Assembly: GCA_001304035.1 (NCBI GenBank)
Contig: LJUD01000120.1
Coordinates: 1-8,114 of the forward strand
Origin: a bacterium SM23_31
Lineage (GTDB): Bacteria; SM23-31
Length of the DNA stretch: 8,114 bases
Reading direction: 5' to 3'
The notes beneath the pieces are model-generated. The model was not told the DNA's origin, made no database searches, and saw nothing but the letters and a program-made list of their open reading frames with translations. Every line of letters starts with the position of its first letter. Position 1 is the first letter of the stretch. This document shows positions 6,286 through 8,114 of this stretch, one piece after another. Made by a program: the position numbers and the translations under genes.

Positions 6286-6292
6286 ATTACGA
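6277..6292. promoter_or_regulatory. Candidate operator over the vapBC -10 box
   Basis: TCGTA (6277-6281) and TACGA (6288-6292) form an inverted repeat with a 6-base spacer that overlaps the -10 box and probable start site. This is where VapB/VapBC autorepression is usually exerted. The assignment is by position and symmetry only. Confidence 0.4.
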
Positions 6293-6317
6293 ATATTCAA
6301 TCGAAAGGGTTTTTGTT

Positions 6318-6524
6318 ATGAAATCTGTTAAAATATCACCGAAATTTTAGGTCGTAATTCCTCAGAAAGTGCGTAAATCATTGCAGTTGAAGGCGGGGCA
6401 GAAGGTTCAAATTATCCAGTATTCAAACCGGATTGAATTGATTCCTGAGCGGGAAATATCAGAAATGCGCGGATTTCTGAAAGGAATCAATACCGATTTT
6501 GAGCGTGAAGGAGATAGAATATGA
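6318..6524 (+). pseudogene. vapB: AbrB-type VapB antitoxin with an in-frame amber codon
   Basis: A continuous frame of 69 codons runs from ATG 6318 to TGA 6522-6524, broken only by TAG at 6348-6350 (codon 11). Around it the translation reads MKSVKISPKF-stop-VVIPQKVRKSLQL. In AbrB/MazE-type VapB antitoxins this is the swapped-hairpin DNA-binding domain, and Gln is the usual residue at that place (KFQVVIP), so CAG to TAG is one C-to-T change. The C-terminal toxin-binding part (MRGFLKGINTDFEREGDR) is intact. The promoter and Shine-Dalgarno site look sound, and the TGA overlaps the toxin ATG as ATGA, the normal coupled arrangement. A downstream GTG (6369) could reinitiate but would lack the first DNA-binding strands. 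Read-through, a recent mutation, or a sequencing error are all possible. TAG also ends the tldD gene, so recoding of TAG is unlikely. Confidence 0.85.
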
Positions 6525-6907
6525 ACTTGGTTGATTCTTCAGGATGGCTTGAATATTTTTCTGACGGACCAAATGCCGACTCGTTTGCAAAACCTCTTCA
6601 AGATTTAAACAACCTTATTGTTCCTACAATTTGTATTTACGAAGTTTTTAAAGTTATATTACGTGAACGAAGTGAAGACGATGCTCTACAGGCTGCTGCA
6701 TTAATGGAACAGGGTCAGGTTGTTGATTTAACTTCGGAAATTGCCATTCAGGCTGCCAAAATAAGTTTTGAATATAAAATTCCTATGGCAGACAATATAA
6801 TCCTGACAACTGCTCGTTTCTATAATGCAATTGTATTGACACAAGATAATGATCTTGAGAAATTTCAAGATGTAAAATATATCTCGAAAAGTATTAAAAA
6901 TAAGTGA
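6521..6907 (+). CDS. vapC: VapC-type PIN-domain toxin ribonuclease
   Basis: This 128-residue PIN-domain protein is a VapC toxin, a Mg2+-dependent RNase that typically cuts tRNA or rRNA and stops translation. The acidic active-site residues are all present: D5 in LVDSSGWLEYF, E41 in IYEVFKV, D91 in the IPMADNIILTTAR block, and D109 in LTQDNDLEKF. The length is usual for the family. AAGGAG (6508-6513) lies seven bases before the ATG, which overlaps the end of vapB by four bases, so translation is coupled. VapB normally binds and blocks VapC. Here the antitoxin has an early stop while the toxin looks fully active, which would be hard to tolerate unless some full-length or reinitiated VapB is made or another antitoxin substitutes. 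The module sits between propeller genes and next to mobile-type repeats, consistent with acquisition. Confidence 0.93.
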   Translation: MNLVDSSGWLEYFSDGPNADSFAKPLQDLNNLIVPTICIYEVFKVILRERSEDDALQAAALMEQGQVVDLTSEIAIQAAKISFEYKIPMADNIILTTARFYNAIVLTQDNDLEKFQDVKYISKSIKNK

Positions 6908-6935
6908 TTATTATTCCTTTCCCTATAGTATTTAA

Positions 6936-6986
6936 TGGGCGATGCCTGTATTTTTGACGGCATACCCGGCAGTGTATGGAAAGTAA
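6936..6986 (+). pseudogene. Relict 3' end of a propeller-family gene
   Basis: The frame ending at TAA 6984-6986 reads MPVFLTAYPAVYGK-stop, and the upstream propeller gene also ends in APAVYGK-stop. At the DNA level 6965-6984 matches 5939-5958 over 20 bases with one difference (6980 versus 5954), in the same frame and ending at a stop codon. The preceding MPV also occurs near the C terminus of the upstream protein (YMPVIPN). This is best read as the remains of a deleted paralog; it has no usable start or length. It lies between vapC and the next propeller gene. Confidence 0.55.
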
Positions 6987-7055
6987 AATACTATTTACTA
7001 TTATTTCAGATTGTTTTATTGACGTTGTAATTAACGAATGTAAAAGAGAAACGTT

Positions 7056-8114
7056 ATGAAATACTTAATAATTGGAATTGTAATTTCTGTATTTTCATGT
7101 TCAGCCCCGGTGTTTGTGCAGAAGGAACAGATTCCCGTTATTAAAAATACAGAACCCCGTAGTGGAAACGCTCCCTACGCAGAGTTTAAGCTCCTGCACA
7201 CCATCCCGACATACGATGATAAAGAAGAATACGGTATCAGCATGATATATGACTTTGCTGTCGATAATAACGACAACCTGTACGTCGTTAGCGGTCTTGA
7301 TAATAACATAACGGTTTTCGATAGTAATGGGAAATACGTGCGTACTATCGGCAGGGAAGGAGAAGACCCGGGCGAGTTTCGGTCACCGGTTTCAATAGCC
7401 ATAAAAGGTAACGAAATGCACGTATTTCAAAAAGGCGGATCTTTTTTGCAGGTGCTCGACCTCCGGGGAAAGTATAAACGCAAATCGAAACCAGTGGATA
7501 ATGTGAGCTTTCGCTTTATTAATTTCTATGGTGATTATTATCTGACATTTAATAGAAAACGTCAAATTAAACCGGCTCCAGGAAGTATAGTGATCAGCAA
7601 TGCCGTAAACCGGCAACTTTATTGTACGGTCGAAATGCGGGATAAGGATTTTGATCTTGTCAGGGATATTGTATATGTACGGGAAAAGGATCCAAAAGAA
7701 GACCGGTTCTCTGCACAGCACGATGCAATACTAAGCGGCTCCAATATCGACAAATATATCTACTTTCCTCAGAATACGGACAAATACGAGATTACCAAAT
7801 ACGACCTGAAAGGCAATGCGCTTCTCACATTCACGAGGCAGTATAAACAGGAATTGTTTTCCAAACCGGTAAAAGACTATCTGAAAAGATTGAATGAATG
7901 GTGGATAAATTATTATAACAGTAGAGGTACACCCAAGAATATGAGGAATCCATATTTTGTAGATCCCTCGGAACATCCATGTGTAATCCGGAAAATATTG
8001 ATCGATGATAAGCAGAATATTTGGGTGCTCGCCGGAGAATGGGCTCTAGATGCAGATTTTGAAGTAACCGTCGAATCGACATTGGATATTTTTGATCCTG
8101 ACGGGATATATCTT
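7056..8114 (+). CDS. Six-bladed beta-propeller lipoprotein, 3' end outside window
   Basis: The frame is open from ATG 7056 to the window's last base (353 codons, no stop). The product starts with a lipoprotein signal, MKYLIIGIVISVFSC, with Cys15 in an acceptable VFS-C lipobox, so it is probably anchored in a membrane outside the cytoplasm. Residues ~65-125 show blade signatures FAVDNNDNLYVVSG, ITVFDSNGKYVRTIG and GREGEDPGEFRSPVSIAI, the same order and PGEF motif as in the gene at 4767. Later strands include YEITKYDLKGNALLTF, and a C-terminal blade IRKILIDDKQNIWVLAGE (near residue 310) followed by LDIFDPDG. This is a divergent paralog of the 4767 gene. The ribosome site is weak (AAGAGA about eight bases upstream) and TTGACG at 7019-7024 is a possible -35 without a good -10. 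Ligand and partners unknown. Reading frames on the opposite strand here are shadows. Confidence 0.85.
   Translation, partial: MKYLIIGIVISVFSCSAPVFVQKEQIPVIKNTEPRSGNAPYAEFKLLHTIPTYDDKEEYGISMIYDFAVDNNDNLYVVSGLDNNITVFDSNGKYVRTIGREGEDPGEFRSPVSIAIKGNEMHVFQKGGSFLQVLDLRGKYKRKSKPVDNVSFRFINFYGDYYLTFNRKRQIKPAPGSIVISNAVNRQLYCTVEMRDKDFDLVRDIVYVREKDPKEDRFSAQHDAILSGSNIDKYIYFPQNTDKYEITKYDLKGNALLTFTRQYKQELFSKPVKDYLKRLNEWWINYYNSRGTPKNMRNPYFVDPSEHPCVIRKILIDDKQNIWVLAGEWALDADFEVTVESTLDIFDPDGIYL

Noticed and set aside
6348..6350. TAG recoded as glutamine in this organism
   Set aside because: TAG 619-621 ends the tldD gene exactly where the family ends, and no other in-frame TAG is seen in the long genes.
7175..8082. 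Several minus-strand reading frames of 75-109 codons
   Set aside because: They lie antisense to the open propeller frame, which has a signal peptide and blade motifs; the antisense translations show no family features.
1..8114. CRISPR array, rRNA, integrase or transposase
   Set aside because: No regularly spaced repeats, rRNA-like stretches or recombinase motifs were found on either strand.

Overview
The window is a bacterial chromosomal segment, AT-leaning and read almost entirely on the + strand. No gene places the taxon firmly. Three things together point to an environmental, uncultured-type lineage rather than a well-studied model group: a MamK-type actin next to a FeoB of the GLGCDTMAT/FLRRDYGA subtype, a family of six-bladed beta-propeller lipoproteins with a G..G..PGEF..P motif, and dispersed palindromic repeats. 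The FCB-like or candidate phyla, Omnitrophota, Nitrospirota and Desulfobacterota are all possible; this is inference. TAA, TGA and TAG all end genes here, so the standard bacterial code applies.

Layout. Bases 1-621 are the 3' part of a tldD-type metalloprotease gene that enters from the left edge. A tRNA-Arg (anticodon CCT) with a plausible promoter follows at 713-786. Two copies of a small hairpin repeat lead to the central block (888-4481). This block holds a MamK-type actin-like ATPase, a 71-residue coiled-coil protein resembling ZapB-type proteins, and a complete FeoB ferrous-iron transporter, all co-directional with short gaps. An actin filament protein of the magnetosome family beside an iron pump is the most interesting feature. 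It may be a magnetosome-like or other iron-related cluster, but no other mam or mad gene is visible, so magnetotaxis cannot be claimed.

From 4482 on the region is looser and looks like accessory DNA: hairpins, a promoter, and a secreted or lipoprotein six-bladed beta-propeller gene (4767-5960). A cluster of palindromic REP-like elements follows (6005-6201), then a VapBC toxin-antitoxin operon (6318-6907). Its AbrB-type antitoxin carries an in-frame amber codon, while the PIN toxin keeps all its catalytic acids. Just after vapC lies a tiny relict (6936-6986) that repeats the C-terminal coding end of the upstream propeller gene. A second propeller lipoprotein gene (7056-8114) runs off the right edge. 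The propeller genes look like a local paralogous family into which the repeats and the toxin-antitoxin unit have been placed, with decay in between.
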